A stretch of DNA of 12,992 nucleotides. Origin: Candidatus Merdenecus merdavium. Its GTDB lineage: Bacteria; Bacillota; Clostridia; Lachnospirales; Lachnospiraceae. Positions 1 to 6,880 of the stretch are shown one piece after another (the first letter of the stretch is position 1; each line of letters starts with the position of its first letter). The translations under genes and the position numbers were made by a program. The notes beneath the pieces were generated by a model, which saw only the letters and a program-made list of their open reading frames with translations, was not told the origin of the DNA and made no database searches. The stretch spans positions 1-12,992 of the forward strand of contig DVLR01000071.1 of the NCBI GenBank assembly GCA_018715425.1, in the 5' to 3' direction.

Positions 1-208
1 CACTACATTCACCTTGAAAAACCTCGTAATTTACTTCTTGATCTGTGTTTTTGTAACTAGCCTCAATGGATGGCTTGGTTCTTTTTAATCCACTTTCACT
101 AATCAAACATAGAGGATTACTACCCAACACCCCTACGTATTTTGCAATATCATATATCACTTCTTTACCTTGAACATATTTACTTGGTGCTATTAAAACT
201 TGTGCCAT
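1..208 (-). CDS. gldA: Glycerol dehydrogenase-like protein, N-terminal part (3' end outside window)
   Basis: I translated this frame by hand; it runs off the left edge, so only the first 69 residues are visible. It begins MAQVLIAPSKYVQGKEVI, close to the N-terminus of GldA-type glycerol dehydrogenases (xSPxKYVQGxxVI, then a short helix ending KYVxxLG). The fragment ends in FQGECS, matching the family's F-x-GE-[CA]-S segment. The family (iron-containing/GldA-like alcohol dehydrogenases) uses a divalent metal and NAD+ to oxidise glycerol to dihydroxyacetone in the cytosol; the metal ligands lie beyond the visible part. The start is set by AGGAGG at about 216-221, 7 nt before the ATG. It follows the NuoF-like gene by only 22 bp with no terminator between, so it is probably cotranscribed with it. 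Substrate is not provable from the N-terminus; another polyol or a sugar phosphate is possible. Confidence 0.78.
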   Translation of the reverse strand, partial: MAQVLIAPSKYVQGKEVIYDIAKYVGVLGSNPLCLISESGLKRTKPSIEASYKNTDQEVNYEVFQGECS

Positions 209-230
209 AAAATCATCCTCCTAAAATAAA

Positions 231-2099
231 TTAAGCTTCTACGTAGATTGCCTTAAATGCGCATGAATCTTCACAAGCACCGCACTTAATACAAGTATCG
301 ATATGAATTACATATGGTTCCTTAATCTTTCCAGATATGGCTCCCACTGGACAGACTTTCGCACACTTAGAACATCCCTTACACTTGTCAGCATCGATCA
401 CATATCTTCTAAGGGATTGACAAGTTCCAGATGTACATCTTTTATCTACTACATGTTCTAAGTATTCATCTCTAAATAAATGAATGGTACTCATCACTGG
501 AAATGCAGCACTTTTACCTAAGCCACAAAGAGATGAGTCTGTAATGGTTTCAGATAACTCTAGTAAAAGATCCAAATCCTCTTCTCTTCCTTTTCCTTCT
601 ACAATATCTTCTAATATCTCTAACATTCTCTTCGTACCTTCACGACATGGAACACATTTACCGCAGCTTTCATTTTGTGTAAAGTTCATGAAAAATCTTG
701 CTACTTCCACCATACAAGTATGTTCATCCATAACTACTAAACCACCAGATCCAATCATTGCTCCAACTTTTTTAAGAGAATCAAAATCAAGGGGAATATC
801 GAGATGCTTCTTTACAAGGCATCCACCTGATGGGCCACCGATTTGAACGGCTTTAAAGCCTGCATCATTTTTTACACCACCGCCAATTTCAAAAATAACT
901 TCTCGTAACGTAGTTCCCATTGGTACTTCAATAAGCCCAGTATTATTTACACTTCCCGTTAAAGCAAAAGCCTTTGTTCCTGGACTGCTTTGTGTACCGA
1001 TCCCTTTAAACCATCCAGAACCCTTTAGAATGATCATGGGGATATTGGAAAAGGTCTCCACATTATTTAATACCGTTGGTTTTGCAAACAGTCCTTGCTC
1101 CACCGTTCTTGGCGGTTTCACCCGCGGCATTCCTCGATCTCCTTCAATGGATGCCGTTAAAGCACTTCCTTCTCCACACACAAAGGCTCCTGCTCCTTTA
1201 TTGATATGTAGGCGAAAGGAAAAGTCGGTCCCCATAATATGATCACCTAATAGCTGCATGTTTTCCGCTTGTTCCATTGCATTTTTTAATCTGCTAATAG
1301 CAAGAGGATATTCTGCACGAACGTAGATATATCCTTCTGTTGCTCCAACTGCATAAGCTGCCAACGCCATACCTTCGATCATTTTATGTGGATCTCCCTC
1401 CATAATGCTCCTATCCATGAACGCACCTGGATCACCCTCATCACCATTACAAACAATATATTTTATAGGTTCTTCCTGTTTCGCAACTTGTTTCCATTTA
1501 TATCCAGTTTGGAAGCCACCACCTCCACGTCCACGCAAATTGGATTCTAAAACCTCATGGATTACATCTTTTGGGGACATTTCAAACAAAGCTTTTTCTA
1601 AAGCTGCGTAACCACCTACAGCTAGAGATTCATCAATACTTTCTGCATCAATGTGACCGCAGTTCTTAAGCACTGTACGAGTCTGCTTAGCATAAAACGG
1701 AATTTCTTCCTGGTGTTCATAACATATTCCATCTTTACGGTAAAGAAGTCTTTCTACTGGTCTACCTTTTAAAATAGTCTCTTCATAGATTTCTTTACAA
1801 TCCTCTTCTTTCACTTTAATATATAAATAATTGTAAGGTTCAATACGAACCAAAGGACCCATTTCACAAAATCCATGGCAGCCACTCTTTTTTACTCCCA
1901 CATGGGCTACCTCAGGTGCGAAATCAAACTCTATCTCACCATCTTTGGTTAACTCTTTAAGCTGCGTATAAATAATATTTGAACCTCCTGCAATACATCC
2001 AGTACCTGCACAAATCAATACTCTACATTTCTCTTCCTCAAGAACAGATTTTACTGCAGTTTTAGCCCTTTGAAACTCTTCTCTATTTGTCACCTTCAT
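231..2099 (-). CDS. hydB: NuoF/HydB-type NADH-oxidising subunit of a multimeric [FeFe]-hydrogenase
   Basis: A 622-residue iron-sulfur flavoprotein. The N-terminal thioredoxin-like [2Fe-2S] domain has C30, C35, C74 and C78. The NuoF core follows, with an NADH-binding LRGRGGGGFQTGYKW segment, an FMN-binding NGDEGDPGAFMDRS segment and GAGAFVCGEGSAL. A [4Fe-4S] site is formed by C479, C482, C485 and C525. The C-terminal ferredoxin domain carries two [4Fe-4S] motifs (C573/576/579/583 and C603/606/609/613). A C555-x4-C560 pair with H549 nearby lies between the core and the ferredoxin domain, perhaps a metal-binding hinge (inference). This architecture and length are typical of HydB/HndC rather than the shorter complex I NuoF. 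The protein would take electrons from or give them to NAD(H). Its ATG overlaps the upstream stop in ATGA, with GAGGTGA just before it, so the two subunits are translationally coupled. Assignment to a hydrogenase rests on the neighbouring hydEGF genes; a bifurcating formate dehydrogenase partner is the alternative. Confidence 0.92.
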   Translation of the reverse strand: MKVTNREEFQRAKTAVKSVLEEEKCRVLICAGTGCIAGGSNIIYTQLKELTKDGEIEFDFAPEVAHVGVKKSGCHGFCEMGPLVRIEPYNYLYIKVKEEDCKEIYEETILKGRPVERLLYRKDGICYEHQEEIPFYAKQTRTVLKNCGHIDAESIDESLAVGGYAALEKALFEMSPKDVIHEVLESNLRGRGGGGFQTGYKWKQVAKQEEPIKYIVCNGDEGDPGAFMDRSIMEGDPHKMIEGMALAAYAVGATEGYIYVRAEYPLAISRLKNAMEQAENMQLLGDHIMGTDFSFRLHINKGAGAFVCGEGSALTASIEGDRGMPRVKPPRTVEQGLFAKPTVLNNVETFSNIPMIILKGSGWFKGIGTQSSPGTKAFALTGSVNNTGLIEVPMGTTLREVIFEIGGGVKNDAGFKAVQIGGPSGGCLVKKHLDIPLDFDSLKKVGAMIGSGGLVVMDEHTCMVEVARFFMNFTQNESCGKCVPCREGTKRMLEILEDIVEGKGREEDLDLLLELSETITDSSLCGLGKSAAFPVMSTIHLFRDEYLEHVVDKRCTSGTCQSLRRYVIDADKCKGCSKCAKVCPVGAISGKIKEPYVIHIDTCIKCGACEDSCAFKAIYVEA

Positions 2100-2611
2100 G
2101 CTTCTTCACCTCTCAGTTCTTTTAGGAGCTCTTCTGTTTTTTCTGGTGTCATCGCAGCGTAAACCTTGTCATTCACCGTTAATACTGGTGCTAAACCACA
2201 AGCTCCAAGGCACGACACGGTCTCTACTGTAAAGAGCATATCTTCACTAGTATTCTTCGTATTACTAAGTCCCAATTCTTTATATAAACATTCTAAAATT
2301 GGAATAGATTTACGAACGTGGCACGCTGTTCCATCACATACTTTAATAATATACTTACCTTTTGGTTCAAAAGAGAAATTTTCATAAAATGTGGCAACAC
2401 TATAAGCTTTTGCCTCATTGATACCTAATTTCTTAGCGATATAAGTTAAAAGTTCTGGTGGTAGATAACGATATTCCTGTTGAATCTCTTGAATGACTGG
2501 AATTAAAGAACTTTGGTTTCTACCATAATGATGTAATACCTCGTCTACCTTGTCATAATAAGATGGATCTAGCTTGTTCTCTTGGTTGGTATCTTGCTTG
2601 ATTTCTTGCAT
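2096..2611 (-). CDS. hydC: NuoE/HydC-type [2Fe-2S] subunit
   Basis: A 171-residue thioredoxin-fold [2Fe-2S] protein of the NuoE/HydC/HndA family, the small partner of the NuoF-like subunit encoded next. Cluster ligands are C92 and C97 (CDGTAC) and C134 and C138 (CLGAC). The N-terminal helical part contains the typical PVIQEIQQEYRYLPPE segment and a SVATFYENFSF segment. I prefer the ATG at 2611 over the in-frame ATG at 2626: the AGGAGG at 2617-2622 lies inside the first codons of the longer version and is 5 nt before 2611, while nothing like a ribosome-binding site precedes 2626. The gene is separated from hydF by 251 bp and may have its own promoter. The 3' end overlaps the next gene by 4 bp. 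In multimeric hydrogenases this subunit sits beside the FMN site; in electron-bifurcating enzymes its cluster is thought to take part in electron transfer near the flavin. Confidence 0.93.
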   Translation of the reverse strand: MQEIKQDTNQENKLDPSYYDKVDEVLHHYGRNQSSLIPVIQEIQQEYRYLPPELLTYIAKKLGINEAKAYSVATFYENFSFEPKGKYIIKVCDGTACHVRKSIPILECLYKELGLSNTKNTSEDMLFTVETVSCLGACGLAPVLTVNDKVYAAMTPEKTEELLKELRGEEA

Positions 2612-2616
2612 AACTT

Positions 2617-2622
2617 CCTCCT
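2617..2622 (-). promoter_or_regulatory. Ribosome-binding site deciding the NuoE-like start
   Basis: A perfect AGGAGG lies 5 nt before the ATG at 2611. It is made of the GAG GAG codons that directly follow the other in-frame ATG at 2626, so that upstream ATG cannot use it. Confidence 0.85.
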
Positions 2623-2656
2623 CCATATGATATTAATTTAACAAATCTATGTATGT

Positions 2657-2696
2657 TACTGCATGATATCTAAAAAAAATCCATGATCAAGCAGTA
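2657..2696 (-). promoter_or_regulatory. Inverted repeat around a possible promoter of the NuoE-like gene
   Basis: Arms 2657-2667 and 2686-2696 are complementary at 10 of 11 positions, with an 18-base spacer. Read on the minus strand, the upstream arm contains TTGATC and the downstream edge contains TATCAT, separated by 16 bases, which resembles a -35/-10 pair. Transcription would start about 35 to 40 bases before the NuoE-like ATG. The spacer carries a run of eight T (minus strand), so the structure is not an ordinary terminator. An operator or weak promoter is an inference; the fit to sigma-A consensus is only moderate. A second isolated TATAAT lies further upstream at 2760-2765 without a good -35. 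Confidence 0.35.
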
Positions 2697-2844
2697 CTTA
2701 ATACCCTATTTTACACATTCCTTCTTAAAATCCCTGGTTTTCTTTAACTTTCACCAATGATTATAGTGATTTTTATAAAACTCCCATAATTTATCTCGTT
2801 ATTTTTTTATCAATCAACGGTAGTCTATTCCTATTTTTTTCTTT

Positions 2845-2867
2845 GATAGATACCTGTTTTATCTATC
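2845..2867 (-). repeat. Stem-loop spanning the hydF stop codon
   Basis: An 8-bp perfect inverted repeat (GATAGATA and TATCTATC, 7-base loop) includes the hydF stop at 2863-2865. On the minus strand it is followed by A-rich rather than U-rich sequence, so it is not an intrinsic terminator. It may protect the mRNA 3' end or mark a processing site; chance is possible because the stem is AT-rich. Confidence 0.35.
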
Positions 2868-4077
2868 TACTAGGTACTGATATCTTATCTAAGATTCCAG
2901 CGAAATATGCCATGACAATTCCATAATTCGTCATAGGTACCTTCTTCTCTTTTGCCCTATCAATACGATGGAGTACGTATTTCCGATTAAACATACATCC
3001 TCCACAATGAATGACCAAATCATAAGTTTCTAAATCTTTTAAAAAATCGATTCCACTTACTATATCTATAGTAATTCCAGATCCAATATTCTTTTTCAAC
3101 AAAGCTGGAATTTTAACTCTTCCAATATCTTCTTTTTCTGCAGCATGGGTACAGGCTTCTGCTATTAAGACCTTAGAGTGTTCTGTTAAATCCTTGATTT
3201 TATTTGCACTTTTTATAAAATAATCCATATCCCCTTTATATCCTGCAAATAATACCGAAAAGGACGTAAGGAGGCTCTTCTTTGGCTTCCTTTCGTACAC
3301 ACCTTTAAATACTGAGGAATCTGTGATAATCAGTTTTGGTTCTTTCCTTAATGTTTCTAGAGCTTGGACGTAAGTATCTGGCGTACAGCTAGTGACTATA
3401 CATTTCTTATCTAATAGCTCTCGTATGGTTTGTACTTGTGGTAAAATCAATCTACCCTTAGGTGCCTGAGTATCTTGTGGCATCACCAGAAGAACATGAT
3501 CTCCTGCTGTAGCTAAATCTCCCGTAATGCTTATCTGGTGATCCTCTTCTGGAATCATGGAAATCAAACCATTGAGTATTTCCTTTATTCCAGTCCCCTC
3601 TTTACCATTAACCAAAAGAGGAGAAGCTCCTATGATCTTTTTTATTTGATCCTTCAAATCCTTTGTTTCTTTGGCCTTTACATCCCAAGCATTTAAAATC
3701 ACTAATACTGGAATCTTCTCTTTGCGAAGACGTAACATCCATTGCTTCTCTTCCTCTAAGTTTGTAATCTTTTCTTCTTGTGATACCACCAATAGAGCAA
3801 GATCTGTTTTTCCAAGAACATCCCATGTTTTTTCTATTCTTTTTTTCCCCAACTCTCCATCATCGTCAAATCCAGGAGTATCTATAAATACGCAAGGTCC
3901 AATTCCTGGAACCTCCATGGCTTTATATACTGGATCTGTTGTCGTTCCTGGTACTGGAGAAACCAAAGCTGTTTCTTGATTCGTTAGCCCATTGATTAAA
4001 GTAGATTTTCCAGCATTTCTTTTTCCGAAGACTGAAATATGAAGTCGCTGGCCTCGTGGAGTCTGATCCATACTCAT
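2863..4077 (-). CDS. hydF: HydF, [FeFe]-hydrogenase H-cluster maturation GTPase and scaffold
   Basis: A 404-residue cytosolic protein. HydF binds the diiron precursor made with HydE and HydG and passes it to apo-hydrogenase. The N-terminal GTPase domain has a P-loop G18-KRNA-GKS25 and a G3 motif DTPG at 66-69, plus a GTTTDP switch region at 44-49. The position of the usual G4 NKxD is N129-A-W-D132, lacking the lysine. The middle is a dimerisation domain. The C-terminal cluster domain has C309-x-H311 and H357-C358-x2-C361, matching the family's CxH...HCxxC [4Fe-4S] signature. The start at 4077 has AAGGAGG 7 to 8 nt upstream, and the gap to hydG is 12 bp, so the two genes share a transcript. 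Length and domain order are normal for the family. Confidence 0.97.
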   Translation of the reverse strand: MSMDQTPRGQRLHISVFGKRNAGKSTLINGLTNQETALVSPVPGTTTDPVYKAMEVPGIGPCVFIDTPGFDDDGELGKKRIEKTWDVLGKTDLALLVVSQEEKITNLEEEKQWMLRLRKEKIPVLVILNAWDVKAKETKDLKDQIKKIIGASPLLVNGKEGTGIKEILNGLISMIPEEDHQISITGDLATAGDHVLLVMPQDTQAPKGRLILPQVQTIRELLDKKCIVTSCTPDTYVQALETLRKEPKLIITDSSVFKGVYERKPKKSLLTSFSVLFAGYKGDMDYFIKSANKIKDLTEHSKVLIAEACTHAAEKEDIGRVKIPALLKKNIGSGITIDIVSGIDFLKDLETYDLVIHCGGCMFNRKYVLHRIDRAKEKKVPMTNYGIVMAYFAGILDKISVPSR

Positions 4078-4089
4078 TTCTAAACCTCC

Positions 4090-5505
4090 TTAAAACCTAA
4101 AATCTCGTTTCCCATCTTTAAGTTTTTCTAAATATTCTGATGTTTTTGCCTTTACCTTTTCATTGGGTATTCTTTTTAATTCTTCTGATATGACATCCAC
4201 CCCTTTTTGGGAAGTATCTATGGATGCATAATCTTCTAAATACTCTTTTAATGTCATCAATGCATTGGGTTGGCAAATATTTGCAATCTGTCCCGACTTT
4301 ACAAGTTTCATAAAACGATCTCCCGTTCTACCCTCTCTATAACAAGCAGTGCAAAAACTCGGAATATATCCAAGATCTAGCAACCAGTTTACGATTTCAT
4401 CTAAGGTTCTATGATCCTCTATATTAAATTGTTCTGAGTGTTCTTTTTTTGCATCTTTATGGTAACCACCAACACTGGTTTTAGATCCTCCACTTAACTG
4501 TGATATTCCCAATTCTAATACTCTTTCTCTAACTTCACTAGATTCCCTAGTTGATATGATCATACCAGCATATGGAACTGCAATTCGTAGGACTGCCACA
4601 ATTTTCTCAAAAATCTCATCCGATATCCCATTGGAAAAATCAGCTGTATCAATATCGTCTGCTGGTCGAATACGAGGTACGCTAATGGTATGTGGCCCCA
4701 CACCTTTAGCTGCTTCTAAATGCTCTGCATGCATAAGAAGCCCCACAAAATCATATCGATACATATTGAGTCCAAATAATACGCCAATACCCACATCATC
4801 AATGCCCCCATCCATGGCGCGATCCATAGCCTCCGTATGGTATTCATAATTATGTTTTGGACCAGTAGGATGTAATTTTTCATAATTCTCTTTATGATAA
4901 GTTTCTTGAAATAAAATATAAGTTCCTATTCCTGCATCTTTTAATTTTTTATAATTTTCTACGGTAGTGGCTGCTATATTCACATTTACACGGCGAATCT
5001 GACCATTTTTATGTTTTATACCATAAATGGTTTTGATGCTCTCTAACACATATTCTAAAGGACTATTCATCGGGTCCTCCCCTGTTTCCAGTGCCAGACG
5101 TTTATGTCCCATATCCTGCAGTGCCATTACTTCTTTTTCGATCTCTTTTTGAGTGAGTTTTTTCCGTACAATGGTTTTGTTTTTGTAGTGATAAGGACAG
5201 TATGTACATCCATTGATACAGTAATTAGAAAGATATAAAGGTGCAAACATAACGATTCGATTTCCATAGAATTTTTGCTTTATCTCTCTTGCCAAATCAT
5301 AAATTTCTTCATTGATCTCTTTTATATCACACTCTAGTAAAACCATGGCTTCTCGATGGGATAAACCCTTCATTTCTCTTGCTTTATTTAAAATTGTATT
5401 GATCAGTGTCAGATCATTTTTATATTTTTTTGCATATGATATGGTTTCTAAAATTTCACCGTCATGAATAAATTCTTCTGCTTTACTTGATGTAACATCA
5501 TACAT
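4090..5505 (-). CDS. hydG: HydG, tyrosine lyase making CO and cyanide for the hydrogenase H-cluster
   Basis: A 471-residue radical SAM enzyme that cleaves tyrosine to p-cresol and dehydroglycine and releases CO and CN- bound to iron for the H-cluster. The SAM-binding [4Fe-4S] motif CX3CX2C is C96, C100 and C103. The C-terminal auxiliary cluster motif CX2CX22C is C385, C388 and C411. This second motif separates HydG from ThiH and HydE. The start at 5505 (MYDVTSS) is chosen because GGAGGAG at 5512-5518 is correctly spaced; an in-frame GTG at 5535 would place that site inside the gene. It lies 67 bp after hydE and 12 bp before hydF. No unusual residues were seen in the motifs. Confidence 0.97.
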   Translation of the reverse strand: MYDVTSSKAEEFIHDGEILETISYAKKYKNDLTLINTILNKAREMKGLSHREAMVLLECDIKEINEEIYDLAREIKQKFYGNRIVMFAPLYLSNYCINGCTYCPYHYKNKTIVRKKLTQKEIEKEVMALQDMGHKRLALETGEDPMNSPLEYVLESIKTIYGIKHKNGQIRRVNVNIAATTVENYKKLKDAGIGTYILFQETYHKENYEKLHPTGPKHNYEYHTEAMDRAMDGGIDDVGIGVLFGLNMYRYDFVGLLMHAEHLEAAKGVGPHTISVPRIRPADDIDTADFSNGISDEIFEKIVAVLRIAVPYAGMIISTRESSEVRERVLELGISQLSGGSKTSVGGYHKDAKKEHSEQFNIEDHRTLDEIVNWLLDLGYIPSFCTACYREGRTGDRFMKLVKSGQIANICQPNALMTLKEYLEDYASIDTSQKGVDVISEELKRIPNEKVKAKTSEYLEKLKDGKRDFRF

Positions 5506-5556
5506 TTGTAGCTCCTCCCTAAATGTTTCCCTCACTAAAAAGGAAAAGAAACTTTA

Positions 5557-5583
5557 CGATGATTTTTAACCTTTAAATCATCG
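5557..5583 (-). repeat. Stem-loop across the hydE stop codon
   Basis: Perfect 9-bp arms CGATGATTT (5557-5565) and AAATCATCG (5575-5583) with a 9-base loop; the hydE stop (5573-5575) falls at the loop edge. On the minus strand the stem is followed by TAAAGTTTCTTTTCCTTTTT, a broken U-rich stretch. It could be a weak terminator or an mRNA processing or stability element between hydE and hydG. It is not strong enough to separate the operon. Confidence 0.45.
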
Positions 5584-6637
5584 GTTTAAAATCTCCTCTT
5601 TCGTAACTTAAATCATAACCTATGGCTTTCATGTTAGCCCTTAATCCATTGGCTCCTTCTGCATGTTCCGCACCAGTATGTAGTTTATTATCATAAAGCT
5701 GGTAGCTCTTTCTTGCATTGAAAGGCGATAAATTTGGCATAACAACATTGGCTCCAGATAAAATCCCTTGTTCTCTTCCTCCATCTACTAAAGTTCCAAG
5801 AGATGTGGTCGCTGGAAGCAACCCATTGGGTAACATGATCCTTAAGATACTAATGAGCAGCAATGTTTGCTCATAAGATCCTGGTTTTTGATCCTTAAAC
5901 GGAGTTTTATGATGGGGAATAAAAGGTCCAATCCCAACCATATGAGGTTTTAAATCATGGATAAACAGTAAATCTTCGGCTAAACATTCTGTTGTTTGGT
6001 AAGGGGAACCAACCATAAAACCAGTTCCAACCTGAAATCCTAACTCCTTTAGATCATATAAGCATCTCTTTCTATTTTCTAAAGAAAGATTCCTTGGATG
6101 GAGTTTTTTATAATGAACACTATTTGCTGTCTCATGGCGTAATAAAAAGCGATCTACACCTGATTCTTTTAGCCTTTGATAAGAATCGTATGTACGTTCC
6201 CCTATTGACAACGTAATGGCACAGTCACTGTAAGCCTCCTTCATAGAATGAATGATAGAGACTAAGTCTTCATCCGTATAGCTTGGGTCCTCTCCACCTT
6301 GTAAAACAAAGGTTCGAAATCCCAATTGATATCCCCTGTGACAGCATTCCATGATCTCTTCTTTTGTTAGATGATACCTGATAATTTCTTTATTTCCTTT
6401 TCTAATTCCACAGTAATAGCAATCATTACTACAGTAATTAGTAAACTCAATCAATCCTCTTACATATACTTTATTTCCAAAATATCTTTGGCTTATGTTT
6501 CTTGCTAAGCTCCTAATGAAGTCTAAAGTATCTTGATCCATATGATCCATGAGATCTATAAATTCTTCCTTGCTCAGAACGTGATTTCTGTGTAGCTTAT
6601 TGACTAATTTTATCATCTTCTCTGTAATAGAAATCAC
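5573..6637 (-). CDS. hydE: HydE, radical SAM [FeFe]-hydrogenase maturase
   Basis: A 354-residue radical SAM protein. HydE acts with HydG and HydF in building the [2Fe] subcluster and its bridging azadithiolate. The SAM cluster motif CX3CX2C is C69, C73 and C76 (YCSNDCYYCG). Other family features are LQGGEDP, an ITLSIGER segment and LSPFNARKSYQLY near the C-terminus. The three cysteines that hold a second cluster in Thermotoga HydE are absent after the YQLY segment; that cluster is known to be dispensable and missing in many homologues. The start is uncertain: GTG at 6637 has AAAGGG 7 nt upstream, while the ATG at 6616 (347 residues) has only a weak site. It is the first gene of the maturation set, about 60 bases downstream of a TATAAT box and a palindrome. 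Confidence 0.95.
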   Translation of the reverse strand: MISITEKMIKLVNKLHRNHVLSKEEFIDLMDHMDQDTLDFIRSLARNISQRYFGNKVYVRGLIEFTNYCSNDCYYCGIRKGNKEIIRYHLTKEEIMECCHRGYQLGFRTFVLQGGEDPSYTDEDLVSIIHSMKEAYSDCAITLSIGERTYDSYQRLKESGVDRFLLRHETANSVHYKKLHPRNLSLENRKRCLYDLKELGFQVGTGFMVGSPYQTTECLAEDLLFIHDLKPHMVGIGPFIPHHKTPFKDQKPGSYEQTLLLISILRIMLPNGLLPATTSLGTLVDGGREQGILSGANVVMPNLSPFNARKSYQLYDNKLHTGAEHAEGANGLRANMKAIGYDLSYERGDFKPMI

Positions 6638-6670
6638 CTGCTTTCCCTTTTTTATGATATTTCACAAAGA

Positions 6671-6693
6671 TAAACTATGTTCATTTTAACATA
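6671..6693 (-). repeat. Degenerate second copy of the hydE palindrome half-site
   Basis: TAAACTATGTTCATTTT at 6671-6687 matches 14 of 17 bases of the half-site TAAACTATTTTCATTAA at 6710-6726, in the same orientation and 39 bp away. It also contains its own short inverted repeat TATGTT/AACATA (6676-6681 and 6688-6693). It may be a secondary operator downstream of the predicted transcription start; AT-richness makes chance resemblance possible. Confidence 0.35.
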
Positions 6694-6702
6694 TCATTCA
6701 TC

Positions 6703-6708
6703 ATTATA
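6703..6708 (-). promoter_or_regulatory. Possible -10 box of the hydEGF operon
   Basis: TATAAT on the minus strand, about 65 bases before the hydE start. No good -35 hexamer is found 16 to 18 bases upstream; that position is occupied by the 6710-6741 palindrome, which would suit a regulated promoter. The -35 weakness keeps confidence low. Confidence 0.45.
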
Positions 6709-6709
6709 A

Positions 6710-6741
6710 TAAACTATTTTCATTAAAATGAAAATAGTTTA
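6710..6741. promoter_or_regulatory. 32-bp near-perfect palindrome, probable operator upstream of hydE
   Basis: TAAACTATTTTCATT and its exact complement AATGAAAATAGTTTA flank two central A residues, giving 15-bp perfect arms. It lies directly upstream of the TATAAT at 6703-6708 and therefore covers the -35 region of the hydE promoter. There is no U-run after it and it is nearly all A/T in the stem, so a terminator is unlikely. I do not recognise the motif; it does not fit Rex, CodY, Fur or CRP/FNR consensus sequences. Confidence 0.55.
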
Positions 6742-6819
6742 GGCGAAAGTATTTAATTATGTACAATCCACTAATACAATCTTAATATAAAAAATGTTTT
6801 CAGTGGGGAGTTTTTCTAT

Positions 6820-6870
6820 AAAAAAAGAAGAAGCACTTAGTAATGAAGGGATTTACTAAATACTTCTTCT
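6820..6870 (-). terminator. Intrinsic terminator of carB
   Basis: On the minus strand a 17-bp stem (6853-6869 with 6827-6843, two G-U wobbles) with a 9-base loop is followed by seven U (6820-6826). It begins 11 bases after the carB stop. This separates carB from the hydE operon. Confidence 0.93.
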
Positions 6871-6880
6871 ACTTAAATTT

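Noticed and set aside
484..846. Plus-strand open frames such as 484-846, 1030-1242, 3671-3979, 4556-4849 and 9756-10022
   Set aside because: They lie opposite strongly conserved minus-strand genes, have no convincing ribosome-binding sites, and their translations resemble no protein family I know.
3608..3826. Minus-strand 72-codon frame inside hydF
   Set aside because: It is an out-of-frame shadow within the HydF GTPase domain, without its own start signals.
5573..6637. HydE as another radical SAM protein such as BioB, PylB or ThiH
   Set aside because: The immediate hydG and hydF neighbours and the HydE-like C-terminal LSPFNARKSYQLY segment favour HydE; missing second-cluster cysteines are common in this family.
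6651..6667. TTTGTGAAATATCATAA-like sequence upstream of hydE resembling a Rex or CRP/FNR site
   Set aside because: Only the left half (TTGTGA) fits. The right half is TCATAA and the 4-base spacing fits neither Rex nor CRP; it also lies well downstream of the probable promoter.
6710..6741. Palindrome as a transcription terminator
   Set aside because: The stem is almost entirely A/T and no U-run follows on either strand; the carB terminator is already present at 6820-6870.
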